Origin: Sphingobacterium nematocida
GTDB taxonomy: Bacteria; Bacteroidota; Bacteroidia; Sphingobacteriales; Sphingobacteriaceae
Length of the DNA stretch: 64,000 nucleotides
Assembly (NCBI RefSeq): GCF_900168125.1
Contig: NZ_FUZF01000007.1
Location: 1-64,000 of the forward strand
Direction: 5' to 3'
In this document: positions 37,735-46,778 of the stretch, piece after piece
Layout of the letters: the number at the start of each line of letters is the position of its first letter
Numbering within the stretch: position 1 is the stretch's first letter
Position numbers and translations under genes: made by a program
Notes under the pieces: generated by a model
The model's input: the letters and a program-made list of their open reading frames with translations, nothing else
Databases searched by the model: none
Told to the model about the DNA's origin: nothing

Positions 37735-39303
37735 TTAGCTAGCATTTCTCCAACTCATATTTTTGATTTTAGACAGTCCTGTCCAAACCACTGTTTCGTC
37801 TTCTTTCATTTCGATCGTATTCGTGTTGTTTTGTAAGATCATCTTGTGCAGTCGTCCCTTACTCGTTGAGTTATAGGTGGCAACGTAGAGATCAAGACTA
37901 GTTGTACTCGCCTGTATATCCGAATGTAACATAGTGATTTCATCTCCATAATCCTTTATCATCACAATACGCTCACTTCCTGTGTTATAATCATAAGCAT
38001 ATAATTTACTACCTATAGCAAAATACATGGCAGTACGTGTACTAGCGAATGCAAAAAGTTTTGATTTATTAAGCTCGTCGCTAAATTGCCTATTAACCGT
38101 ATAACCATTTCGCTTGCTTGGTGTTCCATAGGCATAAAATTTATAAATATAGAATAGGCTATTCTGATCTTTCATTAATGCAAATGAATTACCACTTGAT
38201 GACCCCCCGTCCGTATTTTTAGTATTCTCTGCATATAACATCGTTCTACCTGCGGGCTGAATCCAAGGAAATGCATCGTTTGGTCCATCAGCGAGCACGG
38301 TAAGGTTGGCTGAACTAGCAGCTGTAGTGCGTAAGAAACGATTATTATCTTTATCAAAAACGATATAACCTGACAAAGCACTTGATCCTCCATGTAATAT
38401 ATATGGGGCCAACTTCAATAGTGGAGCCCCACTCACCGTAGTCAAGCGGTTTATAGGATTACTATAAATATCACCAGAAATAATACCTGCAGTAAATAAA
38501 TCACCAGTATTTGTCAACATTACCCTTTGGCTTCCGACAATTGTACCACTATATGTCGCTGTTTTTGGCGCATAATCCACTGGAAATATCTTATCTGCAA
38601 GGCTATAGCTTGTATACATCATGTTTTTAAAAACACTCAGAGCGTTGGTTTGGAATGAGTTTTTGTCTACATAATACCCCGCATCTGTCCCAGAAATCCA
38701 CACCTTTGCTTGGGCATTTACAGAAGAGTTTCCATTACCGGTATGAAAGATACTGGTAGCACCTTTAAATCGAGGAACACCATTGTCATGCAACAATTCT
38801 CTGATTATAACAGTATCTCCTACAACATAAGAAATCATCTCTGCTTCAGCATATCCAGCTTCATCTTCACCAATCAACAGAAAGCCTGTGGCTGTCTGTG
38901 TCGTTACATTCAAAACAGTTCTAGTAGTCCAAGTAACCGAAGTCTCTTTATCCTTAACCTTATAATAAATACTGTAGGAGCCCGGGACGGCAGAAACTAA
39001 ATAATCTAAATCCCGCTCAGTGCTAATAATCGTACCTTTCCAATCCAAATCGGTAGTGGGAGTACTTTTTACCAACTTCCACTCATATGTATAACGATCT
39101 GGTGTATCCGTGTCTTCTGAAAACACAAGAGTTGGAGAAATACGAATCGTATCACTTTTAAATACTGCGGTATAGCTTTGTTCAAGACCAGCAATATTTA
39201 CTTCATTAATATCGTGGTAACTATAATTGCCCAAGTCCTTACTACAAGACCCCAGCAAAAAGACTATCACAAAAAAATGTATGGTATATAATTTCTCTTT
39301 CAT
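37735..39303 (-). CDS. PKD-like family surface lipoprotein
   Basis: This 522-residue lipoprotein has the lipobox LLGSC near residue 20, followed by SKDLGNYSYHDINEV, the opening motif of the Bacteroidota PKD-like lipoprotein family. An Ig/PKD-like segment (about 40-135, with YTYEWKLV) is followed by a region with repeated strand patterns that could form a beta-propeller-like domain. Such proteins occur after SusCD and DUF4843 genes and are thought to be surface-exposed binding components. No catalytic motif is seen. Confidence 0.8.
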   Translation of the reverse strand: MKEKLYTIHFFVIVFLLGSCSKDLGNYSYHDINEVNIAGLEQSYTAVFKSDTIRISPTLVFSEDTDTPDRYTYEWKLVKSTPTTDLDWKGTIISTERDLDYLVSAVPGSYSIYYKVKDKETSVTWTTRTVLNVTTQTATGFLLIGEDEAGYAEAEMISYVVGDTVIIRELLHDNGVPRFKGATSIFHTGNGNSSVNAQAKVWISGTDAGYYVDKNSFQTNALSVFKNMMYTSYSLADKIFPVDYAPKTATYSGTIVGSQRVMLTNTGDLFTAGIISGDIYSNPINRLTTVSGAPLLKLAPYILHGGSSALSGYIVFDKDNNRFLRTTAASSANLTVLADGPNDAFPWIQPAGRTMLYAENTKNTDGGSSSGNSFALMKDQNSLFYIYKFYAYGTPSKRNGYTVNRQFSDELNKSKLFAFASTRTAMYFAIGSKLYAYDYNTGSERIVMIKDYGDEITMLHSDIQASTTSLDLYVATYNSTSKGRLHKMILQNNTNTIEMKEDETVVWTGLSKIKNMSWRNAS

Positions 39304-39315
39304 ATTTATTATTCA

Positions 39316-40161
39316 TTAAGGTTTATATGGAACACCTACTGTAGAAGTCCATGATACATTCATTACCCACATTAACCGGCCATCTGCTTCTAAAACCGGC
39401 CGCCCCGCATCATACTCTGTTTGCAAATATGTTTTCATGACCTGATTGATAACATTAACTCTTGCAGTCGGCATGCTTGTAGCATTAGCAAAATCATTGT
39501 AAACCAAATTATTTATTGCGCAAATAAGTCTAAACTTCTTCTCTGTAAAAACACCTAGCAAACCCGCCTCAACTCCATTATTTGCCTGTCCAAACCATAT
39601 TGCTGGCCTTGTTATAAAATCGGATATCAGTACTTGATGATAGGTCGCATTAAAAATTCGATCACCTGAAGTTGCCCAATGAGGAGAAACTGGATACCAA
39701 GTAGGAATTGCTAGAGTAAAGTGTTCATTAGGTACCAAATTAACACCTAGAGTTTTAGTTTGCGACTGTAAAGCTTCTGTACGTTTTACAGTGACAGGTA
39801 TATCGACAAACAATGAACCTGCTGGAATCATATAAGAAGATTCCAATTTATCAAAGTCCACATCAACCACTGCATCAGTACTATCTTTATTCACCTTTAT
39901 ACTAAACTCTCTATCATAGTCCTTTACTCTGCCAGTAGCCATCACACGAAGTTTAACGGTTTGTTCATCTCCTAAAATATTGATAAACTCCACAGATGTA
40001 TAGTGTTGGTAAGCCCAAACCGTAGAATCGCCGTGCTCTGGTCCCCATTGTACGCCAAAGTATATACCCTCTGTTCCTTCATAGGTTATTAAGTCTTTCT
40101 CGCAGGAAATAAACAGAACGGGAATTATTAATCCCAATAATTTAATTATTATATTTTTCAT
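39316..40161 (-). CDS. DUF4843 family lipoprotein
   Basis: This 281-residue lipoprotein has the lipobox FISC near residue 20, then EKDLITYEGTEGIYFGV, which matches the DUF4843 start, and a beta-rich body with Calx-beta-like strands (VKLRVMATGRVKDYDREFSI). It starts two bases before the end of the SusD gene region and precedes the PKD-like lipoprotein. This SusC, SusD, DUF4843, PKD-like order is a recurrent gene set in Bacteroidota. The function is unknown; a surface accessory to the transporter is the simplest idea. Confidence 0.8.
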   Translation of the reverse strand: MKNIIIKLLGLIIPVLFISCEKDLITYEGTEGIYFGVQWGPEHGDSTVWAYQHYTSVEFINILGDEQTVKLRVMATGRVKDYDREFSIKVNKDSTDAVVDVDFDKLESSYMIPAGSLFVDIPVTVKRTEALQSQTKTLGVNLVPNEHFTLAIPTWYPVSPHWATSGDRIFNATYHQVLISDFITRPAIWFGQANNGVEAGLLGVFTEKKFRLICAINNLVYNDFANATSMPTARVNVINQVMKTYLQTEYDAGRPVLEADGRLMWVMNVSWTSTVGVPYKP

Positions 40162-40163
40162 GA

Positions 40164-41648
40164 TTAGTTTCGTTGACTGATTTCACTATCTGGGAGTGGC
40201 ATTATATAGTTAACCTTATCCATCTGAACCACATCTATCCCTGGACGCACTGGACTAGGGATAGCTACTTTATTTAATCTTTTAAAATAATAGTAAGTCT
40301 GCCCTTCGCCGATAAATTCCCTTAAGTATTCATTTTGAATTGCCGCATTTAGCTCCTCCCTAGTTTGAAAGGTCTGTTCGGGAGAACCTCTATGAACTCC
40401 TACCTTATTGAAATACTGGGTACCTTCTGTTAATAATGTTGCCGTCTCAGCAGCAATTAGGTACATCTCAGAAATACGCATCAAAGGCATCATGAATTTA
40501 TAAGCATTTGATATACCGTTATTATCGGATACCGGCGCAAATTTTGCAAAGTAAAGAATATCCCTGTTATTGGCATATCCCTTGGCCCAATGACTTACAT
40601 GACGATAGTCATTTTCCTCGGGATATAGTACTTTAAATCTTCCATCATCAAGTGTCCCAACAAAAGTTAATTGTGCGACAGGATTCAATGAATAATTAAA
40701 TAGTCTATTATATAAATTTACCCGATCAGAGTTATAAAGGGCAAACATAACTTCTCCAGAAAAAACACGATCTGGGTAATTAGGTCTATTTTTGACCGCA
40801 TCTGATGTCACAAACTTAAAGATTTCAGCATCCACCTTTTGTCCCTGACTAATCACTTCAACCGCATATTTATTTGCATTTACAGTATCTCCAGCCCATA
40901 AATATACGCGCGCGAGCAAACCACATACTGCAAAATAATTCATGCGGTATTGTCTATAATTCAGGTAATTATTTTGTGTTCCTTCCTGATTCAATACACC
41001 CTCAGTAAGTATAGGATCAACTTTTGCTAATAGGTCTTTTGCTTGCAGTAGATCTTCAATAACCTTATTTAACAACTCTGAGTTACTCAAAAGTGGTTGA
41101 ACTTCACGATCGGTAACTATAACATAAGGTATTACTTTTTTGTCTTTATCTTCACTGTAAGTGGAACCATACAATCGCAACAAATCAAAATGCAAATAGG
41201 CACGCATAGCTAATGCTTCGCCTTTAAATAAATGATAATAAGTATTACCTAACATGGTTTCCTGTTTATCGGAATTTAGCACGATTGCATTCAAGTTGAC
41301 AATTAAGCTATACATCTTTTGCCAGATTTCTTCATTTTTCTTCTTGAACTCACTGTCCGCATAATTGTAGGTATTGAAATACCTAAACTGATGTTCAGCT
41401 GTTGTCGAAACGTCATAATATTGAGCCATAACATCCAATAATCCTACGGACAGATTCTCTCCGTAAATAGCTGGTGTATTCAGTTCTGAATAAACTCCAT
41501 TTATCGCTGTATTAAATCCCTTAATGGATGAAAACAGTTCGTCCTCCATAATACTATCTAATGGTTTAACATCTAGAAATTTCGAACATCCAGTCAATGT
41601 TAATACGATAGCCATTATGCTTATAACTATTTTATTTTTCATTTTCAT
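40164..41648 (-). CDS. SusD/RagB-family lipoprotein (locus D)
   Basis: This 494-residue lipoprotein has the lipobox LTGC near residue 21, followed by SKFLDVKPLDSIMEDELF. It is about 100-150 residues shorter than the SusD proteins of PULs A-C and lacks their KYHKG motif, so it belongs to another branch. AEALAMRAYLHFDLLRLYG and REFIGEGQTYYYFKRLNK are SusD-typical. It pairs with the SusC encoded 12 bp upstream. Confidence 0.93.
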   Translation of the reverse strand: MKMKNKIVISIMAIVLTLTGCSKFLDVKPLDSIMEDELFSSIKGFNTAINGVYSELNTPAIYGENLSVGLLDVMAQYYDVSTTAEHQFRYFNTYNYADSEFKKKNEEIWQKMYSLIVNLNAIVLNSDKQETMLGNTYYHLFKGEALAMRAYLHFDLLRLYGSTYSEDKDKKVIPYVIVTDREVQPLLSNSELLNKVIEDLLQAKDLLAKVDPILTEGVLNQEGTQNNYLNYRQYRMNYFAVCGLLARVYLWAGDTVNANKYAVEVISQGQKVDAEIFKFVTSDAVKNRPNYPDRVFSGEVMFALYNSDRVNLYNRLFNYSLNPVAQLTFVGTLDDGRFKVLYPEENDYRHVSHWAKGYANNRDILYFAKFAPVSDNNGISNAYKFMMPLMRISEMYLIAAETATLLTEGTQYFNKVGVHRGSPEQTFQTREELNAAIQNEYLREFIGEGQTYYYFKRLNKVAIPSPVRPGIDVVQMDKVNYIMPLPDSEISQRN

Positions 41649-41660
41649 ACTAGTAATTAT

Positions 41661-44600
41661 TTAGAATCGAGCCCCAATAGATAATGATAATGATCTTGCA
41701 AAAGGATAATCTATACCACGTTCATTTTTCACGGTCGAAATCCTGAAAATCTCATTCATGTAGAAGCGGGTATTGAAAGAAGATAATCCTATTTTCTTTG
41801 TCCAAGGCGCGTTAGTTTCGTAACCTAACGATATCGACTCACAAGAAAATGTATTTTCATCAGCAACAAACCGAGACGACATCTGTGTAGGTTCAGTTAA
41901 TGATATTGATTTAAATTGTGTGACATCTCCTGACTTTTGCCAACGGTCATACAAAGCCCTCTTATCCTGATTTTGCTGTAATCTACTCAAGGTGATATTT
42001 TCGACCTTATCAAATAGTGTGTTTAAGAAAATCTGTCCACCTACGCGATATCTGAAGTTGGCGGAAGCGCTAAACCCTTTGTAAAATAAGCTAGAACCAA
42101 CTACACCTTCGACAGTTGGGGTTGTGTTGCCCATTTCCTTTTCGTCACTATAGTCGTGTACAAATGTCTGCGTACCATCTTTCTTTTCAAAAACTTCTCT
42201 CCCGGTTCCTGGATCTATCCCAAGAGATTTAACCGCCCACAAAGCAGTCGTACTTCCTCCATCATAATAACGCTCTAAATTTTTAGAAACGAGCTTATTA
42301 TTATCATTTAATTGATCTAGTGTTGTTCCAATGTTGTGATAGGTAGAATTTAAATACCTTGTATTAAAGTTCGCCGACCACATGAATTCATTGCGCTGGA
42401 GGATACGATAATTGAATGTAGTAGTAAAACCAGATGTTTTTTGTCCACCAACATTCAAAGCAGTAGTCCCTGTACCAGTAGAAGTTGGTACTTGAACATA
42501 TATCAATAAGGGGTCTGTCATTTTGTTGAAATAATCTAGATTAATACGTAACTTTCTACCCATAGTTTCCAAATCAAGACCTAAATTACGATCCAGGGTC
42601 TTTTGCCATTCCAGATTTGAGTTACCATATTTACTGATCAATGCACTTAATCCAAATGGGTTAGTATAAGACACATTATAAGTATACATATTCAATACCA
42701 TGTATGCATCAAAATTCTGGTTTCCAGGATTTCCAATTGATCCGCGAAGCTTTAACATAGAAATTTTGTCATGAATCCCCTCGAACAACTTCTCGTTATG
42801 TATATTCCATGCTAACCCCAACGACCATGTATTAGTAAATTTATTATTAGTACCAAAAATTGAAGATCCATCATACCTAACGTTAGCGTCTAATAAGTAA
42901 GTGTTTTTAAATGAATATCCTGCATTTAAATAGTAACTCAAAGATCGCTTGTCAGCGAAAGAATAACTCGGTTTGGATCCGCTAAGATAACCATTGGAAA
43001 AATTCGGTGCCCATAAATCATCGCTTTTATATCCATATACGGTGTAACCATTAGTCTCTATCTCATTCTTAACAGCACGAGTACCAATTACTGCATTTAC
43101 AATATGCTGCCCAGATATACCAAAGGATTTACCATAAGTAGCACTAAAGTCAAAATCGAAACTATTCCCATTTCCCTGCGTTTCATTAAAACTTCCCTTT
43201 CTTTCAGAAGAAGTTGTTTCAAATTCACTTGCTAAAGGGGATTTGAAAAGTTTTGAATTGTTACTTGTTTTAGCGAAAGAAAATCGTCCTCTTAAACGTA
43301 ATTCGCTTAATACTCGCCAATCTGTTTCAAAATTGTTCCGTAGATCTAAATTGGTAGCATTGTTGAAACTTCTTAAATAGTAGTCATACATCGGATTATA
43401 AATCTGACTATTCCCTCCCGTCGCTTCCTCTAAAACCCGTAAAATCTCTCCATACTCATCATATTTTTTATAATAAGGATTAGTTGCAGAAAAACTTGAA
43501 AACGGAACTACATTATTTTCCGCTTTATTATAATCTACGGTAAAATAGTTTGTAAACGAGAAATTATTTAGCCGGTAAGTCAATCTCACATTCCCGGAGA
43601 TTAGATTTCTATTCGATCCCTTCATAACCCCCCTCGTATTACCGTAGTTAAAACCTAAACCGTAGCGCATACGATCATCTCCTCCTTCAGCAAACAAATT
43701 ATGACGGTCTGAGATGGTCTTACGTAAAGGTTCATTCATCCAATAGGAATCTACACCCCTCGCAACTTCAGCCAGTCTGTTATTATAAGTAATCGCTTTG
43801 GTTTCGTTTAGAATATTTCCATTTTGATCCAAATTTCCATAAAAACCAGATAGCTTTTCAAACTGCAATTTCTCCCTGGCATTCATTAAATTATAATCGG
43901 TCAAATCTGCAAAGGTGAAGTTTGTACTGTTATTATAAGACAACCTCAGCTGACCGGCCTTAGGTTTTACCGTCTCCACAACGACAACTCCATTAGCAGC
44001 TTTAGCCCCGTAAATAGCTGTCGCTGTTGCATCTTTAAGTAAAGTCACCGATTCAATTCTGTCCATACTTAAGTCAAAGATTGCTGCTAAACTGGATTCA
44101 AAACCATCTAAAATAAACAGTGGTTGATTAGGATCTGTATTGAATTCCTGTTGAAGACCTATTACACTTGTTTTCCCTCGTATATTGATATCTGGTAATG
44201 CGTTTGGATCTGAACCCGCCAAATTATTCTCAGCAATTGCAAAGGAAGGATCTAAAGTCTTCAATGCTTGCAATACATTAGTATTACCTATCATCTTTAA
44301 TTCCTTCTGTGAAAAAGTTGAAGATGAGCCTGTAAAACTATCTTTATTCCTTGTATATATCCCTGTAATTACAGTTTCCTCTATCTCATTTTCTTTTTCT
44401 TTTAGTTTGATCTGTAGCTTAGTTTGGTTGCCAATAGTTACGACCTCATCCCGGTATAAGATATGCTTAACAAGAACTGTTTTAACGTCTGTAGGAATAT
44501 CTCCCTTGAAAGTTCCATAACTATTCGTTTGACCAATAGCTTTCTTTGTAACTGTCGAAACAATTGTTGCCCCAGAAATAGGATCTCCCTTTGATGATTG

Positions 44601-44930
44601 CACAAGAAGTTCAATTGAACGTTGTTGTTGCATTTTCTCTTTTTTTGATAGCACGATCGTCTTTTCTCGTACCGTGTATGCGACATCCTTGCCCGCAAAT
44701 AATTTTGCCAAGGCTTCGTCTAAAGATGTATTCTTAAGGTCTTCATATACGACACTTTTTTTATCGAAGGTATTCTCCAAATGCACGATGGAATACCCTG
44801 TCTGTTTTTTAATTTCATTCAGACACTCTTGAAGCGTAAGTTGCTTCTTTTCAATATGGACTCGCTGGAATGCCGCCGCCCAGGTTAAGTTGGCAAACAT
44901 GGCAAAACAAATCCCTAATGTATACTTCAT
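41661..44930 (-). CDS. SusC/RagA-like TonB-dependent transporter with STN domain (locus D)
   Basis: This 1,089-residue transporter has a signal peptide (to TWAAAF), an STN domain at about 22-95 (LTLQECLNEIKKQTGYSIVH), a short carboxypeptidase-like domain, the TonB-box-like EETVITGIYTR and a plug with PLFILDGFE and LLKDATATAIYGAKAANGV. The barrel ends SIGARF. The plug signature and box differ from those of PULs A-C, so its ligand is probably different. Relatives with DUF4843 and PKD-like partners often sit next to peptidase or thiol-redox genes, so a peptide or protein-derived ligand is possible. The FecR gene lies 62 bp upstream, as expected for a signalling SusC. Confidence 0.93.
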   Translation of the reverse strand: MKYTLGICFAMFANLTWAAAFQRVHIEKKQLTLQECLNEIKKQTGYSIVHLENTFDKKSVVYEDLKNTSLDEALAKLFAGKDVAYTVREKTIVLSKKEKMQQQRSIELLVQSSKGDPISGATIVSTVTKKAIGQTNSYGTFKGDIPTDVKTVLVKHILYRDEVVTIGNQTKLQIKLKEKENEIEETVITGIYTRNKDSFTGSSSTFSQKELKMIGNTNVLQALKTLDPSFAIAENNLAGSDPNALPDINIRGKTSVIGLQQEFNTDPNQPLFILDGFESSLAAIFDLSMDRIESVTLLKDATATAIYGAKAANGVVVVETVKPKAGQLRLSYNNSTNFTFADLTDYNLMNAREKLQFEKLSGFYGNLDQNGNILNETKAITYNNRLAEVARGVDSYWMNEPLRKTISDRHNLFAEGGDDRMRYGLGFNYGNTRGVMKGSNRNLISGNVRLTYRLNNFSFTNYFTVDYNKAENNVVPFSSFSATNPYYKKYDEYGEILRVLEEATGGNSQIYNPMYDYYLRSFNNATNLDLRNNFETDWRVLSELRLRGRFSFAKTSNNSKLFKSPLASEFETTSSERKGSFNETQGNGNSFDFDFSATYGKSFGISGQHIVNAVIGTRAVKNEIETNGYTVYGYKSDDLWAPNFSNGYLSGSKPSYSFADKRSLSYYLNAGYSFKNTYLLDANVRYDGSSIFGTNNKFTNTWSLGLAWNIHNEKLFEGIHDKISMLKLRGSIGNPGNQNFDAYMVLNMYTYNVSYTNPFGLSALISKYGNSNLEWQKTLDRNLGLDLETMGRKLRINLDYFNKMTDPLLIYVQVPTSTGTGTTALNVGGQKTSGFTTTFNYRILQRNEFMWSANFNTRYLNSTYHNIGTTLDQLNDNNKLVSKNLERYYDGGSTTALWAVKSLGIDPGTGREVFEKKDGTQTFVHDYSDEKEMGNTTPTVEGVVGSSLFYKGFSASANFRYRVGGQIFLNTLFDKVENITLSRLQQNQDKRALYDRWQKSGDVTQFKSISLTEPTQMSSRFVADENTFSCESISLGYETNAPWTKKIGLSSFNTRFYMNEIFRISTVKNERGIDYPFARSLSLSIGARF

Positions 44931-44992
44931 TATCTATTTAATTATAGGTTAGTTCTAAAAATTAAGTTAAATTCAAATTATCGGTTATTGTA

Positions 44993-46096
44993 CTACTTTA
45001 CCATAACCCTCCTTCCTTTTACTTCGAATGTATTTCCTTTAGCTAATGAAAGAATGTCCAATACGGTATGTATATCTGAAAATTTAGATATATTACCTTG
45101 ATAACGCACCGCTAGATTTGCATCTGCATAATCTATATCTACATTATACCAATTGCCTACCTCGTCCATAATTTCCGCTATATTTTTATTGTCCAAAGAG
45201 AAGTACCCCTCTTTCCAGGCTCCGACCTGCTCGTTTACAAAACTCTTAACAGAATAATTACCGGACTGATCTGCTAGAAGCTCCTTTCCTGGCTTAAGAT
45301 AAACCTCAAACTTAGGATTAGAGACCAACACAGCTCCTTCAAATAGGGCTGTCCGAAGTCCCTCACCCTCTTTATAATTTACATTAAACTTGGTGCCTAA
45401 CACTTTAATTGACGTACTGCCTAACGATACAATAAATGGCCGTTTATGCCTATCTTTCTTGACCTCAAAAAACACCTCGCCTATTGCACTGACTCTTCTT
45501 TCTGAATCACTAAATCTAGCAGGGAATGAAACGCTGGAGTTAGCATTTAAGGTCAATGCAGAGCCGTCCTCCAACTGCACCATGAAGTTTCCTCCCTTCG
45601 GCGCATGTATATGCTGTAGGGTACCACTTGCATGGTCCATAGCCCTGACTTTAATCTGATTATCAGAAATACGTTCAACCAGCAACTGATCAAACTGATA
45701 GACCGAATCAGCTTTTAAGGTATTCAATAGAACTTCTTCTCCTCCTTCGCGGTACAATATCCCTTTATCTTCTCCTGGTTTAATGCTGTCTACTTTTGCT
45801 ACGATGGGCTCATTTGGGCTAGACTGATGATTATTATAAAATAAATAGCCCATACCAAGTAACGCTATTAGGGAAGCTGCGACAGCTACTCTATTCCATA
45901 AAGGAGTTACAGTTTTGACCTTAATATCCGACAGTATTCCCTTTTTAAGTTTCGATTTTTCAGCAGAAGTCCAGGTAGATTCGGAATAGGGATACTGAAT
46001 ACTATCCAACCATTCGTCAAGGACCTGCCGTTCTCCTTGAGTAAGTTTATTTTCTTTATAACGACGAATTAATTCGTCAAAATAGTCCTTTTGCAT
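44993..46096 (-). CDS. FecR-family anti-sigma factor (locus D)
   Basis: This 367-residue protein has an N-terminal sigma-binding region (FDELIRRYKENKLTQGERQV) and a transmembrane helix near residues 69-88 (VAVAASLIALLGMGYLFY). The periplasmic FecR domain carries APKGGNFMVQLEDGSALTLN, GEVFFEVKKD and VLGTKFNV. The C-terminal DUF4974 has FSLDNKNIAEIMDEVGNWYN. Its putative partner sigma is on the opposite strand with a start 85 bp away, so the pair share a divergent promoter region instead of an operon. Confidence 0.93.
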   Translation of the reverse strand: MQKDYFDELIRRYKENKLTQGERQVLDEWLDSIQYPYSESTWTSAEKSKLKKGILSDIKVKTVTPLWNRVAVAASLIALLGMGYLFYNNHQSSPNEPIVAKVDSIKPGEDKGILYREGGEEVLLNTLKADSVYQFDQLLVERISDNQIKVRAMDHASGTLQHIHAPKGGNFMVQLEDGSALTLNANSSVSFPARFSDSERRVSAIGEVFFEVKKDRHKRPFIVSLGSTSIKVLGTKFNVNYKEGEGLRTALFEGAVLVSNPKFEVYLKPGKELLADQSGNYSVKSFVNEQVGAWKEGYFSLDNKNIAEIMDEVGNWYNVDIDYADANLAVRYQGNISKFSDIHTVLDILSLAKGNTFEVKGRRVMVK

Positions 46097-46118
46097 TTTT
46101 AAATGTGGTTGTTATCAG

Positions 46119-46126
46119 TAACTTTG
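46119..46126 (+). promoter_or_regulatory. Possible -7 promoter box for the locus D sigma gene
   Basis: TAACTTTG in the 85-bp divergent gap matches the Bacteroidota -7 consensus TAnnTTTG. A TTTTG lies at 46089-46093, but the 25-base spacing is longer than the usual 19-21. The box would give a leader of about 48 bases before the GTG start at 46182. Confidence 0.35.
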
Positions 46127-46181
46127 TCATATAGTAACTTATCTAAACAAGTACACACACAGTAAATAACATTTTTTTTAA

Positions 46182-46778
46182 GTGAAAGCGAGCAACAACT
46201 GGGAAGCAAAAAAAGAAAGGGATTTGCTGTCTGCACTGCGAAGCAATCCTACCAGAGGGTTTGAAAGAGCTTATGATGAATATGCTGAAAAACTACTTTA
46301 CTATATATATTCCAAAATTGGCGATAAGAAACATAGTGAAGATATTCTACAGGATGTTTTTGTAGACTTTTGGAAAAAAATAGATCAGGTAGATACTTCC
46401 ATCTACGGCTTCCTATTTCACCTCACCAAGTATCAGGTTTTAAATTATTTCAGATCGGAACGTGTTAGGAATAAATACATACTGCACCTAAGCAGTTTTC
46501 TGCACGACATCAACTTAATAACCCCACACAAATATGTGGAAGCCAAAGAAATAATGGAACAGATTGAACGACTGGTCGATCAAATGCCTCCACAGTGCAG
46601 GAAAGTATTTATCATGAGTCGCTTTGAGCATAAAAGTAATGAGCAGATCGCGGAAGAGCTCCAGATCTCTAAGCGAACAGTAGAAAACTATATCACCAAA
46701 GGTCTTGCCTTTATCAGGGAGAATAATATCAGTATTTACCTGATATTATCCCTCCTCCTTGATAAAAATAAATTTTAA
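46182..46778 (+). CDS. ECF sigma factor, FecI-like (locus D)
   Basis: This 198-residue ECF sigma starts at GTG 46182; the frame has no upstream ATG and no other suitable start before region 2. Region 2 (YDEYAEKLLYYIYSKI, then HSEDILQDVFVDFWKKI) and region 4 (MPPQCRKVFIMSRFEHKS, then NEQIAEELQISKRTVENYI) are clear. The C-terminus ends in ISIYLILSLLLDKNKF, a hydrophobic tail. It is transcribed away from its FecR partner and its stop codon overlaps that of the convergent GH20 gene. Confidence 0.92.
   Translation: MKASNNWEAKKERDLLSALRSNPTRGFERAYDEYAEKLLYYIYSKIGDKKHSEDILQDVFVDFWKKIDQVDTSIYGFLFHLTKYQVLNYFRSERVRNKYILHLSSFLHDINLITPHKYVEAKEIMEQIERLVDQMPPQCRKVFIMSRFEHKSNEQIAEELQISKRTVENYITKGLAFIRENNISIYLILSLLLDKNKF

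Noticed and set aside
44983..45008. GGTTAT/ATAACC inverted repeat at the fecR end of locus D as a third antisense terminator
   Set aside because: Six-bp stem with a 14-base loop inside fecR coding sequence and only a mixed pyrimidine run after it; too weak to group with the PUL A and C structures.
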